From assembly GCA_963995505.1 (NCBI GenBank), contig OZ023198.1, positions 8,857,141 to 8,921,140 on the forward strand: 64,000 bases of DNA, written 5' to 3'. The stretch comes from Hypericum androsaemum. Taxonomy: Eukaryota > Streptophyta > Magnoliopsida > Malpighiales > Hypericaceae. The position numbers were made by a program, and so were the translations under genes. Below, one piece after another: positions 10,855-22,499 of this stretch (within the stretch, counting starts at the first letter, position 1; each line of letters opens with the position of its first letter). The notes below the pieces were generated by a model, which saw only the letters and a program-made list of their open reading frames with translations, ran no database searches and had not been told where the DNA came from.

Positions 10855-11400
10855 AAATCCAATCTCTGATTAATGATCACTCATTTACATAACGAATTTA
10901 GTTTGCCTTAACATATTTTTTTAGTAAAGCCTCAAACATACTTTGATTTTAATCAAAATTATAAATCTCAAAAACACCAAACAAAAGTAGAATTATTCTT
11001 TCCATTATTTTGCAAAACTAAGATAAATCATGTAGTTTTGGAGATGATACACAAAAGAGCAAAACAAAAGCTAGAAATTTTAATACAAGTAGTGATTAAA
11101 CAAATTGACTTGAAACAGAGAGAATTATCATGGGATAAATATAAAGTTATATAAAAAAACTTGTGAAACTCGAGAGAAGAGTAAATGTTTTTGAACACTT
11201 AGTTAATAGAACATAACGTATCGTTATGTCAAATACATGTCAAAAACATAATATAATTACGCTTAACTTCATTCAAAATAACACTAATTCACGTTAATCA
11301 TAGAAAAAATTACTCTCAAGTTCCTCAGATTTGCTTAAATATACTCAAAAGTCCTTCCTGTTCATCTAATAAATAAAATGGGATGACCAATTTATAAATC
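10855..11400. other. AT-rich spacer
   Basis: No gene, repeat boundary or RNA signal is recognised. Confidence 0.45.
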
Positions 11401-12000
11401 CCTGGCCTCGGGGCCGGTCGTCTACCTCCTCTTCCCCTTTGGCTCGACCGTCCAGCTGACCCAGATCCACCTCAATTGGGTCAAGGTCAAAGCCCCCAAC
11501 CCTGGAGCTCTCCTTCAACCTCGCCGACCTGTTTTCCGTGGACTACGACTCGCTGGCGGTGTTAGTGGAGCTGAACGGCCTCAAGGTGGCCTAGGACGCC
11601 ACGTCATCCTCCTCGTCGACGCTTCCTCTACCCTGGAGTTGATGAAGTTGACAATTACGAGGGAGAACGGCGAGAGTTCACTGTCGTCGTCAATTTCCTT
11701 GGTTTCCTTGTCGTCGCAGCTAGAGGAGAACCTGGGTTTCCTCGACCGCGTCGTCATCATCATTTTCCTGGGTTTCCTCGTCGCCGTAGTTGGAGGAGAG
11801 CCTGGGTTTCCTGAAAGCGGCAACGATTGAACTTGGTTGCTCCTCGCTGTCCAAAAACACCAAATGTTAAACGATTGAACCTGGGTTCTTTGGGCTCTGT
11901 CCCTGACGCTCAGAGACGGTATCACATCCTCCCAATCGTCCATCGTGGTCATCCTCAAACAGGACCCCAAGATTGCCGGTGCCCGCACTTTTTTCTCTAA
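11401..12000 (+). other. GC-rich chimeric segment with a LEA2-like snippet and an internal duplication
   Basis: This segment is much GC-richer than its flanks and joins the truncated MULE at about 12000. The + frame at about 11500-11580 reads TLELSFNLADLFSVDYDSLAV, resembling the core of plant LEA2/NHL-type proteins (a V(D)YDSL motif is typical), then meets a stop. Two related ~90-bp units around 11690-11815 repeat TGGGTTTCCTCG and GTCGTC words. I infer captured gene debris. No intact gene is present. Confidence 0.35.
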
Positions 12001-12009
12001 TTGGATAAT

Positions 12010-13655
12010 TCGATGGTGTGAGCTCAACTGAGTTGTGATTATTTTCTCCGAAATTATCGCAATGTGTCTAAGACAATATCTATGGGCGGTCCCCGAACCT
12101 TCTCCCCAACCATTGATATCCACTATTGGCTATTGCCCTCAAAATGCCATTGTGCCGATCAGAAATAACACATATGTCTCGTCGGCCAGGAGTGTCATGT
12201 TACCTGATTTGTCTCATAAACTAAGGCCAACTACTGGTGTTCTCGCTCTCAACAAGGCATGCTTGTACTTTCCATATAAGAAGATTCCATCAATCTCCAA
12301 CACAGGGATGCAATGTTGGAAAGCTTCAATGCAAGGTTTGAAGCTCCAGAAAACTCGTCTGAAGATTTTTGTCCCAGGTTCAAAAGAAACCACAAAATGT
12401 TCTACACCTGGCACGCAGTGATAATATTTCCATTGTACAACAGTTCCTGGATTTTTAGCCTTGCACGCCACAAACTATTGCGGAAGGCGATTGTATGATT
12501 CATCACAATCCCCCCATAACTCCTTTAATGCCCTCTCTCATCCCCACCAAGCCTTCTTGTAAGACGGCTGGAATCCAATGCGATCTTGGATCTCAGTAAT
12601 TATAAACCTAATTGTAATGTATGGTTGTTGCGTAACTATATTCATAATTACTTCTGCAATGTGAGCAGAACAGAGTTGTCGATGATCTTTTGAAGGTCGT
12701 TCTGCACTACAGGTATGCGGGTGGGTGTATTTTACTATTTGCCAAGTAGGAAGTACTAATCCCTTTGCTGAGACACAAATCTTCTATTTACACTCATCTT
12801 CCCATTTTTTACACTTTCCTTAAGCTTAAACTCGCACCGCACTTTCATAGAGAATCTCTCGATCTCCCTCTTTGCATCTTCTTTGGTACTCCAAATCATA
12901 CCCTCCTTCAATTCACCTTCACAACTTCCATCTATTTCGGTGTGAGCTCCCCAAACTTCATCATAAATACTCATCGATTCTTGTTCACCATGCTCAGTTA
13001 CAACAACTTCATAGTGCCCATCAAACTGTGGTTCTCCATATTGTTCTTCTTCTTCTTCTCCGTATAGTTCTTCTTCTTCTCTATGTTGTTATTCTTCTTC
13101 TTCTTCGGTATGGAAATTTGTAGTTGCATATGGACGTACTTCTATAGGATCATATTCAAACCAATCTGTTTGGACTTCATAATCATCAACATCAACATCC
13201 CTTATGGAAGGAACAACAAGAGGTGTCACCCTTGACGGACCAGCTCCATCACCACTCAGTAACTGGCTTTCATGAACAACCAACATGTGGTAATTATTCG
13301 ACACCCTCTTCTCCACAATAATTTCTGAATAAATCATACTCTCTTACAGTCCTACAAACCTGATCATTGTGTGAACCATATTCCTAACATCTCCATCATT
13401 GTCAATAGCCATTTGATGAAATTTCTCTCTCTTAATAGGATATCTAAATAGCAGCCTACGAACCTCTTCACCAGGACCAATAGTCTTTTCATATATTTTT
13501 CTTAATGACACATCATAGGAGAAATCTTCATAAACCCTGAACTTTTTTTCTAATCCACCGATGTAATAAAAACCAATTTCACTATTCTAGTGCATTTTTC
13601 TATCATATTTTAAAGTTATTAGTACAGTTCGCAAAGCCATTTTTAACACTATAAC
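12010..13655 (-). pseudogene. Mutator-like (MULE) transposase, decayed and truncated
   Basis: Reading the - strand from 13655, the N-terminal domain runs to about 13340 (ALRTVLITLKYD, then DNDGDVRNMV). An acidic linker follows to about 13090 (TTNFHTEEEEE), then the MuDR DNA-binding region near 12756-12974. Next comes the catalytic region at 12214-12471 (NPGTVVQWKY, FWSFKPCIEAF, EIDGIFLYGKYK, where IDG holds the first DDE Asp) and GTAHRYCLRH near 12050. Frames are broken by several stops and indels. The SWIM zinc finger and everything after about 12010 are missing. It is homologous along its length to the MULE at 53794-56346. Confidence 0.85.
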
Positions 13656-14092
13656 AAAAAAAATAACACATAATTAGAGTATCTTAATCCATAAGTTCAC
13701 AAAATAAAGTTGCAGAAGTTGATCTATTGAAACGAAATTGATGACAAAGTATTCATAATTAAAAGTAACATAAGAAATCAATGACAAAGTCATTATTATT
13801 AACAATATAACAAAAAAAATTGACACATAATTAGAGTGGCTTAATCCATAAATTCACCAAAAAAATGCAAAAATTGATCTACTAAAACGAAAATGATGAC
13901 AAGGTATTCATAATTAAAATTAACATAAGAAATTGATGACAAAGCCATTATTTTATTAACACTATAACAAAAAAAAATTGACACATAATTAGAGTGGCTT
14001 AATCCATAAGTTCACAAAATTAAGTTGCATAAATTTATCTACTAAAATAAAATTGATGACAAAATATTTATAATTAAAATTAACATACCTGA
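13648..14092. repeat. About 155-bp tandem repeat, three copies, next to the MULE
   Basis: Three head-to-tail units each start near AACACTATAACAAAAAAA (about 13648, 13802, 13960) and share ACACATAATTAGAGTGGCTT and GATGACAAAGTATTCATAAT. The last unit is slightly shorter. The block lies directly before the N-terminus of the - strand transposase, in its presumed 5' leader. Confidence 0.8.
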
Positions 14093-14194
14093 TGTGTGTA
14101 CTAAAACAAGGGAAGCTCTCTCTGTCAAACGTAAACAAACTCTCTGTAAGACTAAACAAACTCGTCCGGAGAATGTGGTTATATAGACATTAAA

Positions 14195-14420
14195 TCAAAA
14201 AAAAAATTCGATCTCGGTTACCTCAGATCGAAAGTTTTTTCGACATGGGTTCTTTCTCCTCCAAGTCGAAATTTTTTTTCGACTTAGGACCAAAATCGAA
14301 AAGATCCATTCGACCACGGAAGTCAAAAATTTTTTTTTTATTTTGGTCCAGGACGAAAATATTTTTCGATTTGGGCTCCCCAGGTCGAAAAAATTTTTCG
14401 ACCTCAAAATCAGACACCAT
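14195..14420. repeat. Short inverted and direct repeat cluster (TCGAAAAA...TTTTTCGAC)
   Basis: The stretch is a run of GTCGAAA and TTTCGAC words in both orientations, such as GTCGAAAAAATTTTTCGAC at 14384-14402. ORFs appear on both strands only because of this symmetry. It sits upstream of the decayed MULE and may be its subterminal region, like the array in the other MULE. Confidence 0.5.
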
Positions 14421-14519
14421 ATTAGGAATTTTTTCAACAGTAACACCATTTTAGGGAAAAATTATATGTAGCACCATATTGGGCAAAAATCCCCTTTTCT
14501 AAAAATTAGGGTTTTATTC

Positions 14520-15530
14520 ACCCTTCTCTAACCTTTTGTTCCTCCTGCCGCCGCCCCCTCCCCTCCACCCTTCTTCATTCCAGCCACCACACATCACCTA
14601 ACTTGTACAACCCCACCATCTCCCTAGCTGGCTACCACCGTCTCCTCTACGGCTCGGACGACCTACTCATCATTACTTTTCTTCCGCTCCATCGTACTAG
14701 ATCTGGTCATCTCCATTCTAGATCTAGTATCATAGCGTGGTTGTCGGAGAAGCTTGGTCCTCTCTTCACCCTGGGCCAAAATCAGAAGCCACTCCTGCTC
14801 CTAGTCGGCTCCTGCTCCCGACTTGTCCCTCTCTCCTGCTAGTTGTTCCAGCCTCGGTCTATTTGTTGCTCTCCGGCCTCAACATTGACGTCTGTCCAAC
14901 CGGCACTCGTGTTCTGCCAGCGCTCCTTACCCCAGGCCACCGCCCTTCTCCTTCTTACCTCCCTCGAGATCTACCGAAGTTTGAGGCCCCACCTACGACG
15001 AGCCAGTGCGAGCCCCGCTTGAGTTTCGGTGGAGGTGGTAGCTGTAGACCAGCCCCCTCGACTTCCTGTTCGTTTTAATGCATTTATTTATTCTTATTTT
15101 GTGTTATGTCTGTGTCTTTTATTTTTAGCTTTATACTTTATATGTGTGTTAGTGTCTATCTTTTACAGGCTCATAGCTATTTTGATTTTGGTTGGATTCG
15201 TTCGACTTTTTTCGGGATGTCTGGTGTATAACGAAGGTCTCACACGTGCATGGTTGCATCATTGATGTTATTTTGTGTCTGTCAGCAGCTATTTTTGTCA
15301 GCATTGGTTTGGCTTGGCTCTTGTCTTTGGAGATGCTATTGTTCTCGTAGCTGGTATTATAGCCATGAGTTTTATCTTTTTCACGTTGCTTTTGATGTTC
15401 TCTTGCACTATATTCACTCTATGTTGTTTTATGTTATTGTCTAGTTTTATTATCCTCGTATTTATTTTTATCCTTGTAATCCTACTTTCAGATTTTTCAA
15501 CGTAATATATGTAATTTAGTTTTACCCCTA
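14520..15530 (+). mobile_element. Possible retroelement remnant with GC-rich head and A-rich end
   Basis: A C-rich head (14530-15060) contains ORFs of up to 113 codons with no family I recognise. It passes into a T-rich tail that ends GTAATTTAGTTTTACCCCTAAAAAAA near 15532. Such endings are typical of plant LINE or retrocopy 3' ends. I did not find a flanking duplication, so the call is weak. Confidence 0.3.
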
Positions 15531-15600
15531 AAAAAATTATTTGATTTGGCAAAAAATATAAACAGAAGAACACCAACTACTACACAGAGACTTCTAGTCT

Positions 15601-15646
15601 AATCTCTAGCATGTTAACCCCTCAAAAAATAATCTCTAGCATGTTA
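15601..15646 (+). mobile_element. Very small poly-A-tailed insertion, 14 nt, with 16-bp target duplication
   Basis: The exact repeat AATCTCTAGCATGTTA (15601-15616 and 15631-15646) flanks ACCCCTCAAAAAAT. The same CCCCTCAAAAA core occurs in similar insertions at 60082 and 23706 (- strand). Confidence 0.75.
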
Positions 15647-16930
15647 TAGTGGGCAAATATTAAATTTAAAACGGACCCACAAGATCGTGCCTGCACATGG
15701 CAAGTTGTAGCTGTCATTGTCCCTCTCCTTTATGATTTTATTAGTTGCTTTCGTTGATTTTTTAAATATAATTAAACATAAAACCTTAAATAGTTTTTAA
15801 TACATGCTCAACCACCCCGGAAAATAACCTCAATATGCTAATTTTTTTCCTTAAAATAATGCATGGCATTTCTTAATTATTCCATCCGTTATTTTTTTTG
15901 CAAAGAGGATCCAATATCCAAAATTTAGTTCAAGTAATAAAAAATTTATATTTTCGATATTGAAATCGAATCTTACAAATAAAAAATATATTGTTGATAG
16001 AGTCATTCTTAAATACAGTCTAGTGGTACTTGATCAATGAATACGAGATGTTTAAATTGATGGCCGAAATAGTATATAGCTAATATCACTAGTTTATTCC
16101 ATCATTATTTAAACATTGATTTTGCTTCTTGGATACAGCTGGTTTCGGTGCGTTCATTATGTTAAATCTTGTGACAGGCAACGGAGAACCTGCAAACTTA
16201 GACTTTTCCAACTTATAGTTGACATCTCATCGCACATAATCATTATACTTAATAACCCAATATTCACGCATATGATAAAATCACCGTTCGAATTAAGTAA
16301 AACATTTCAATAAATTTCAATAGAGCTATATTTCATTATGAGCATAAAGGGTGACATGATAATTTAATTAATTCTTTATACCATACACATAAGTGGCGGA
16401 TATTTCGATATGTGAGATATACCATATTCCTTCTTGATCATATATTTTATGATATGATAAGATTGTCGTAGACGAACGTGATATTTTGTGTTGACTTGCT
16501 TCGTTATAGGATATCCAACAAACCTATCCAAAACAAGAAAGTGAGAGAATGGATACCCAATAACTGTACATCTACGAATGCAGTTGGTAACTATACATAG
16601 TAGCTGCATTTATATAATGGGCGAGGGAAGCCATAACAATTTCATTACCAAAAAAATTTAGAACAACTAAACTAATGGGAGAGTCTGGTTTTAGTTTAAT
16701 TATGAGATCTAGAGTTCTATTAAATATTTGTTGTATAGTTTTATCATTTTTTAAAGATCTTAACGATTCAAATTTAGATTAATCGGCTGACTAAAAAAAA
16801 TTGTATATTGGATGACAGATTACATACTTTCACGTAAAATGTTGAAATGGGTAGACTTTGTTTTCATCTTTTAATTTGCGATATGCTGTTGCTTATTGAT
16901 CATGGATTTTTTCCTTATAATTTAAGGTAA
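15647..16930. other. AT-rich spacer with a degraded SINE copy
   Basis: No gene is recognised. About 16700-16800 resembles the tail of the SINE at 10648 (ATTAAATATTTGTTG, TTAAAGATCTTAACGATTC, TTAGATTAATCGGCTGAC). Confidence 0.45.
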
Positions 16931-16956
16931 AGTCATATATACAACAACTGATCACT

Positions 16957-19340
16957 ATGGCCATAGCGAACAGATTGAAAGGATATATGGATGCAATTCT
17001 GCATGAGAACCAAGGGGCCTTTATACCTGGTCGTCTCATCACCGATGTTGCACTGGTTGATTTTGAAGCTTTTTACTATTCCAAGAGGAAGACCAAGAGA
17101 AAGAGGGGGTTTTGTGCCCTAAAGTTAGATATGATGAAGGCATACGATCGAGTTGAATGAGACTTCCTGGAATGCATGATGAGAGCACTCGGGTTTGGGG
17201 ATGGTGTAGTAGAGTCAATCATGAGGTGTGTTCAGACATTCACTTATTCTGTTCAGGTTAATGGTTCGATAGGGGAGGCTTTTATACCTACTAGGGGACT
17301 TCGACAAGGAGATCCATTGTGTATCCCTATCTCTTCTTCTTAGTGGTAGAGGGTTTTGGTACGCTTTTGAAGAACACACATATGCAGGGGCTGATACATG
17401 GCGTCTGATTGGCAAGGGCTGCTCCATCTCTCATGCACCTCTTCTTTGCGGATGATGCCCTTCTTTTTTCTAGAGCCAGCGAAACTGAATTCTGAAATAT
17501 CCTTCAGCTATTGGAGGTGTATGCACAAGCGTCGGGTCAGCGGATCAATTTAAGTAAAAGTGTTGTAATTTTTAGCAGGAATGTGGAGGGAGTTGAGGTG
17601 GAGAGACTGAGGGGGGGTTCTTGGGGTTTGTTTGGGTGGAGGAGAGGAAACCTATCTTGGGCTCCTAAGTATTATTGGTCGATCAAAGAAGCAGATCTTT
17701 TCTTATCTGGAGAGTTGCATCCAGGATAAAATAGGGACATGGAAGGTGAGGACTCTCTCCTGATCAGGAAGGGAAGTAATGATTAAGTCGGTCCTCCAAT
17801 CTATCCCGACGTATGTGATGAGTTATTTTGAGTTGCCTGTTGGCACGTGTGAGCGTATTGAGTCCCTCCTGTATGATTTTTATTGGGGTGGAGCTGGTGG
17901 GGAGCGGAAGGTACACTGGCGGTCTCGGTTTCCGACGGATGCAAAATTTTAACAGGGCAATGTTAGCTAAGCAAGGGTGGAGACTTCTAACAACCCCGGA
18001 TTCTTTTGTTCATCGCTACTGAGATCTATTTATTTTCCACACCTTTCTCTTTTGGACGTAGAGGCGGAACCTAGGGCCAGCTATACTTAGCGTGGCATTC
18101 TCTATGGGGTCTGATTGCTGAAACAGGGTTTGGAGTAGAGGGTTGGTTCTGGAACGCAGGTATGGATGTGGGATGACTGCTGGCTACCCGGAACGGAGGA
18201 GGGGCGGCCTGTCTATCACTTTTCGGGTATGGACTCCTTCAGATTGGTCTCAAATTTTATCTCGGAGGATCCACAGGCCTGGAACGAGGAGCTACTTAGA
18301 CGATGTTTTTTAGAGGAGGATGTGACCCGTATTTTGAACATGCGTTTAAGCCTGAGGTGCCCGGAGGATGTACTTAGGTGGAAACCACGAAGGATGGAGA
18401 GTATACTGTCAGAAGTGGATATTATGTAAATTTTAATGCTTGGTGGGCCAAATCCTTACTGGCGTCCATCCCTAATAGTGGATCGACTTTGTTGCAAAAG
18501 TGCTGGAGCATGAAATGTGCGCCGCGGATGAAGACTCTTCTCTGGAGAGCGATGGATAATAATTTGCCGGTAAGGGCAAATGTGATTCGGAGGGGCATGG
18601 AGGTAGAGGATGTTTGCCCTCTATGTAGTCTGGACTCTAAGACTATCTTGCACTTATTTTTTGCTTGTCAGGTTGTACGTCAAATTTGGCAGGATATAGA
18701 CGTAGTTCTCCAACCAATGGATTCATGGCAGGCTTCTACGACTTTTTCTTCCCTCTTCTCTGATCATGATTTGGCAGAGTGTAGTCGACGAGTTGTTGCG
18801 ATGTGGTCTCTATGGAAGGAGAAACCTGCGTGTGTTTAACCAGACAGAGGAAGTGGTGATTCCTGAGATGATGGTAAAGGGTTTTAGGGTTTTGAGAGAT
18901 TTTATGGAGGTGGAGGGGCAGTCGAGTAGGGTTCGACCGGAGAGGAGTGCTTGTTGGCATCCCCCTGAGGCGGGGGTGGTTCAAGGTGAATGTTGATGGC
19001 GGCGTATGTGCTAACACAGGAGATCAGGTTGAGGTGGTGGTAAGAGATGATCAAGGGGAGTTCGTGGCGGCGATGGCTAGGTGATTCCCGTATTTGCATC
19101 ACCCTACTTTGTTGCTTCGTTGGGGCTGGCTTGGGTGGTCATGAAGTTGGATTGTCAGGTGGTGGTGTCTCAGATATCCAGTGGTGCATCAAATAGAAGT
19201 GATCTAGCAATGCTCTTGGAGGATTGTTAGGCCCTATATGTCAGCTTTGATCAAGTGCGGTTCGGCTTCGCCAACAGGGAGGTGAATGGAGTAGCACATG
19301 CTTTGGCCAAGCTGCTTGTCCCGCCGGATAGAGGTTTGCT
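16957..19340 (+). pseudogene. LINE ORF2 remnant: reverse transcriptase and RNase H, decayed
   Basis: The + strand reads in shifting frames: NQGAFIPGRLITD and ALKLDMMKAYDRVE (RT, about 17010-17157), GLRQGDPL (about 17297), FFADDALLFSRA (about 17440-17475, the catalytic FADD), QRINLSKS (about 17540), then KCAPRMKTLLWRAMDNNLPV and CPLC..LHLFFAC (the zf-RVT region, about 18510-18670), and finally VNVDGG and ARDDQG-like RNase H pieces (about 18985-19080). Stops and frameshifts break it in several places, and the endonuclease domain is absent because of 5' truncation. It is related to the - strand LINE at 44.6-50.9 kb. Confidence 0.9.
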
Positions 19341-19596
19341 GGTCTTTACTTGGCCACCGGAATACATATATAAGGCATTGGCAAAGGACGCCCTTTCGAT
19401 ATTCGGAGGGTGAGCTGGCAGAGGAATTTCTAGGGGTTTGGGGTTGTTGCTTGGGTTTAGTTTTTGAATTTTTTATATTTGGGGTTGTTGTTGTATCAGG
19501 GGGCAACTTGTAGAGTTCATTCTCTTTGTAGTGTTATTGTTAGAGCGGGGTCTTCCGCGGTGCACTCTTTTCCTACATCTGAGTTTATCCTGTGGG

Positions 19597-20208
19597 CAGG
19601 GACGGAGCCAGAAAATTTGGGGAGTGGAGGTAATATAATTTTTTTCAAGAAGTTCAACGTATCTAATTACAATATTTATAATTTTTTTAGTTGATTACTT
19701 TATTATTTATGATAGTATAGTTAGACTAATTAAAGTCTTATAATATATATTAAAAAATTAAGGAATGCCTAAATTTTTTTAAGATTTGGTTTCAAATTTT
19801 AGGTTGATTAATTTTTGGAAAAATTACGTTCAGGTCCCTGTAGTTTGGCGTCCCTCCCTCTAGGATCCCTGGGTTTCCAAAATCCATGTTGTTGTACCTG
19901 TAGTTTATTTTTTGTTTAAGGGCATTTTGGTCATTTTCATGACCAAAAATGAAAAAAAGAGCCATCAGGGACCCGAGAGTTTCTAAAACCAAACTTCGGG
20001 AACGTCAGGAACGATTTCGGAAATGCATGGACCCCAGAGGGAGGGACGCTAAACTATAGGGACCTGAGCGTAATTTTCTCTTAATTTTTTAATGGGGTCA
20101 ATTTCTAATTTTAGTGGGGAGATACATTAAAACATATACCTAGTTATCAAAAAAAAAAATTAAATAGGGGCCATTGCCCCCACAATGCCCCACGTCCCTC
20201 CGCTCCTG
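19597..20208. mobile_element. hAT-type MITE nested in the LINE
   Basis: The ends are CAGGGACGGAGCCAG at the left and GTCCCTCCGCTCCTG at the right, an imperfect inverted pair typical of hAT elements. The exact 8-bp duplication CCTGTGGG (19589-19596 and 20209-20216) flanks it. It contains no transposase and hosts a Mutator-type MITE. Confidence 0.9.
19817..20080. mobile_element. Mutator-type MITE nested in the hAT MITE
   Basis: The 264-bp element has ~45-bp terminal inverted repeats (AAAATTACGTTCAGGTCCCT at the left, AGGGACCTGAGCGTAATTTT at the right, both followed inward by GTCCCTCCCTCT). The exact 9-bp duplication TTAATTTTT (19808-19816 and 20081-20089) fits the Mutator superfamily. It has no coding capacity. 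Confidence 0.88.
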
Positions 20209-20439
20209 CCTGTGGGTTCGAGTTTATCAGAGTAAATTTTTACCGAGGCCGGTGACTGTAACCTGATATCCTGTAGTAAGAGAACTCTACGAGTTGGGGT
20301 TTGATTTTGATGAGTAATGCCATGGTAGCTTAGGGATTCTGTCTTTGCGTCTTAGTTTGGTGGCGGTGGTCGGTACATTTGGCTATCTAATGAAGTGATC
20401 ATATTTCCCCGCAAAAAAGAGTCATATATACAACGTGTC

Positions 20440-21450
20440 ACAGCCAAAATTCGGTAAGATCTTTGACTTTAATTACAAATATAATTCTCACAAAAAAAAT
20501 TTACAAATATAATTGCGTTTTTCATATATACATGGATAACTTCTCTCCGAAGAAAGGAATTAAACTGGAATTGACTCTTGCTTAGTCACCGCCACCCTCA
20601 TTTCTCTAAAGGCAACCTCATTGGCAAGCTAAAATTCATGAATCCGTTGAATTGTCAGACAATCTTATGTGCTAACTGGTAAATATTACAAACTTCACAC
20701 TAAAATTTACACAAAATTTAAATTCTTCGTAATTAAAAATAAATAATGTTCATAATTAAAATAAAATCTAAATTATAAGATTCAAATTTTACGTAATCCA
20801 AAACAAAGAGTATGTCCACAACTACCATCTAGGTGTATGAGTAAAATGCCTAAATCATCACTTAAAAGTTGAACCTCTAGAATATGGATTCATTCAAACG
20901 GGGCAAAAAACATTCATGATCATTTTTTACAAATTGTAGTCCATAATAACTATAATTTTTTATTCTTTTATGATCACCAGTATATATTAAATTACTCTTC
21001 TATGATCACTCATTATTTTGAAACATTGAAATTTACTAAAATATCTCCCCAAAAAAAAATTTATATCGCACTGTTTCTTTCATTCTTCTCTCCCCTTATT
21101 TTCTCAGTTCCAGAATAGGGTCCATAGTGATCCAACGAATCTTATATGTTTGCCAGCCCTACTAACTCGTTGAATAAGTGTCATTAATTAATAATTTTGG
21201 ACAATGGTAAGCAATGGAATCAGATTCAGACCTGGATGTGTATTTCTACCCAGTACGGGCCCGGGGCTTTTATAGGCCATCCGATTGATTTTTATAAAAA
21301 CCCAAGCTGATCGTAAGGTCGAGAAATAGGCGGGGTAAATTTGTCCTTCCATCCCATATAAAAAACATTTCGGAATTAATTTTCTAGGGGCGGGATTGGA
21401 GAGAGAGGGGAAATTTTTTTTGAAATTAGAATCCCTATTTTTGGCAAGCA
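20440..21450. other. AT-rich spacer
   Basis: No gene is recognised. It holds the small insertion at 20473-20514 and ends in a short GC-richer stretch with TATA-like CCATATAAAAA near 21353-21363. Confidence 0.4.
20473..20514 (+). mobile_element. Very small poly-A-tailed insertion, 14 nt, with 14-bp target duplication
   Basis: The exact repeat TTACAAATATAATT (20473-20486 and 20501-20514) flanks CTCACAAAAAAAAT. Confidence 0.65.
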
Positions 21451-21460
21451 GTTTAGGAAT

Positions 21461-22140
21461 TTGATAGGCTCATTAAATCCCCAAAAATCCCTCTCCGCTG
21501 CTCGTTCATTCCTCTTTGTTCATCTTCTTCGCTCGTTCGTCTTGGTTTTGGGATTTCGTCGTCCACATTCAATCGGTACCTTGAGGTTTGATTCACTCGT
21601 TCTTCTTCATCTTCTACGTGTTCATCCTCTTCGCTCGTTACATGGTTTTAGATTTGATGCTGTCGCCGGGGACCGATCGTCCTCGCTGGTGAACCTCGTC
21701 GTCGCAGACCACGACGCGATGCAAGGCCGGCTCGGCGGCGATGGCGAGACTAGCGGTGGCGTAGGATCGGGGAGAACGCAAAGGGCCGTGCTATTGCTTT
21801 TGTCGATTATCTTGGTTCCCGCTTGCTGTCGCCTTCACCGATGATAACCAACTGGATTATTTGTTGGTTTCAGCTAGAAATTAATCGGAGAAAACGAATT
21901 TACCCACTAATCGGTTTCAGCAAGAAATTAATTGGCCCCATCGAAGATGTTGCGATTATAAAGTTTTTGCTTATGGATTTGGATGTTGCGATTTTTGGTT
22001 TTGGTGGGGTGTTACCTGGTGAAATCTGAGGGATGGAGAAGCTGGAAGTGCTTGATCTAGAGGGGAATTCACTGTCTGGCTTGTTGCCTGGAAAGGTGAA
22101 GAAGAAGAAGAAGAAGAAGAAGAAGAAGAATAAGAAGTGA
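21461..22140 (+). pseudogene. Gene-fragment region with an LRR-like snippet and an AAG run
   Basis: A GC-rich segment (21461-21844) encodes a 127-codon ORF with no family I recognise. About 22006-22096 reads VLPGEI-stop-GMEKLEVLDLEGNSLSGLLPG, which closely resembles a leucine-rich repeat of plant LRR receptor kinases; from memory the wording is nearest RPK2-like kinases, where W stands at the stop. An (AAG)n run follows at about 22097-22130 and a GA run at 22146-22164. I see no kinase domain and no further repeats. It is probably a captured or retroposed fragment. Confidence 0.45.
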
Positions 22141-22204
22141 ACATGGAGAGAGAGAGAGAGAGAGTGGAGGTCTTTTTGTTTTGTCCTTTTTATTTTTATC
22201 ATTA

Positions 22205-22490
22205 AATTGTACGATCCGTTATATTAAACGATATGACCGGTTATATTCAATGGTATGTTCGGTTAAATTAAATGGTACATCTGCATATATTAAATAGTAT
22301 TATATTAAATGGTAGGATCGATTAAATTAAATGGTATGTCCGAATATATTAAATAGAATGTCCGGTTTAATTAAATAATATGTTCGATTATATCAAACGG
22401 TATGCCAAATTATATCAAATGGTATACTCATTATATTAAATGGTACAAATATTTATATTAAATTGTTTCGCCGGTTAAATTAAATGATAT
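22205..22490. repeat. Degenerate ~20-24 bp tandem array (ATTAAATGGTATG..CGGTT)
   Basis: About a dozen imperfect units repeat the pattern ATATTAAATGGTA followed by a variable TGTCCGGTT-like part. The unit length varies, so this is an old minisatellite. No coding potential. Confidence 0.7.
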
Positions 22491-22499
22491 ATATATATT

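Larger units (their letters stand above)
16946..20419 (+). mobile_element. 5'-truncated L1-type LINE with 15-bp target duplication, containing two nested MITEs
   Basis: The exact repeat AGTCATATATACAAC (16931-16945 and 20420-20434) flanks the element, which ends in a short A run. The 5' end is cut inside the reverse transcriptase domain. Removing the hAT MITE (19597-20208) and one duplicate leaves about 2.85 kb of LINE. Confidence 0.9.
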
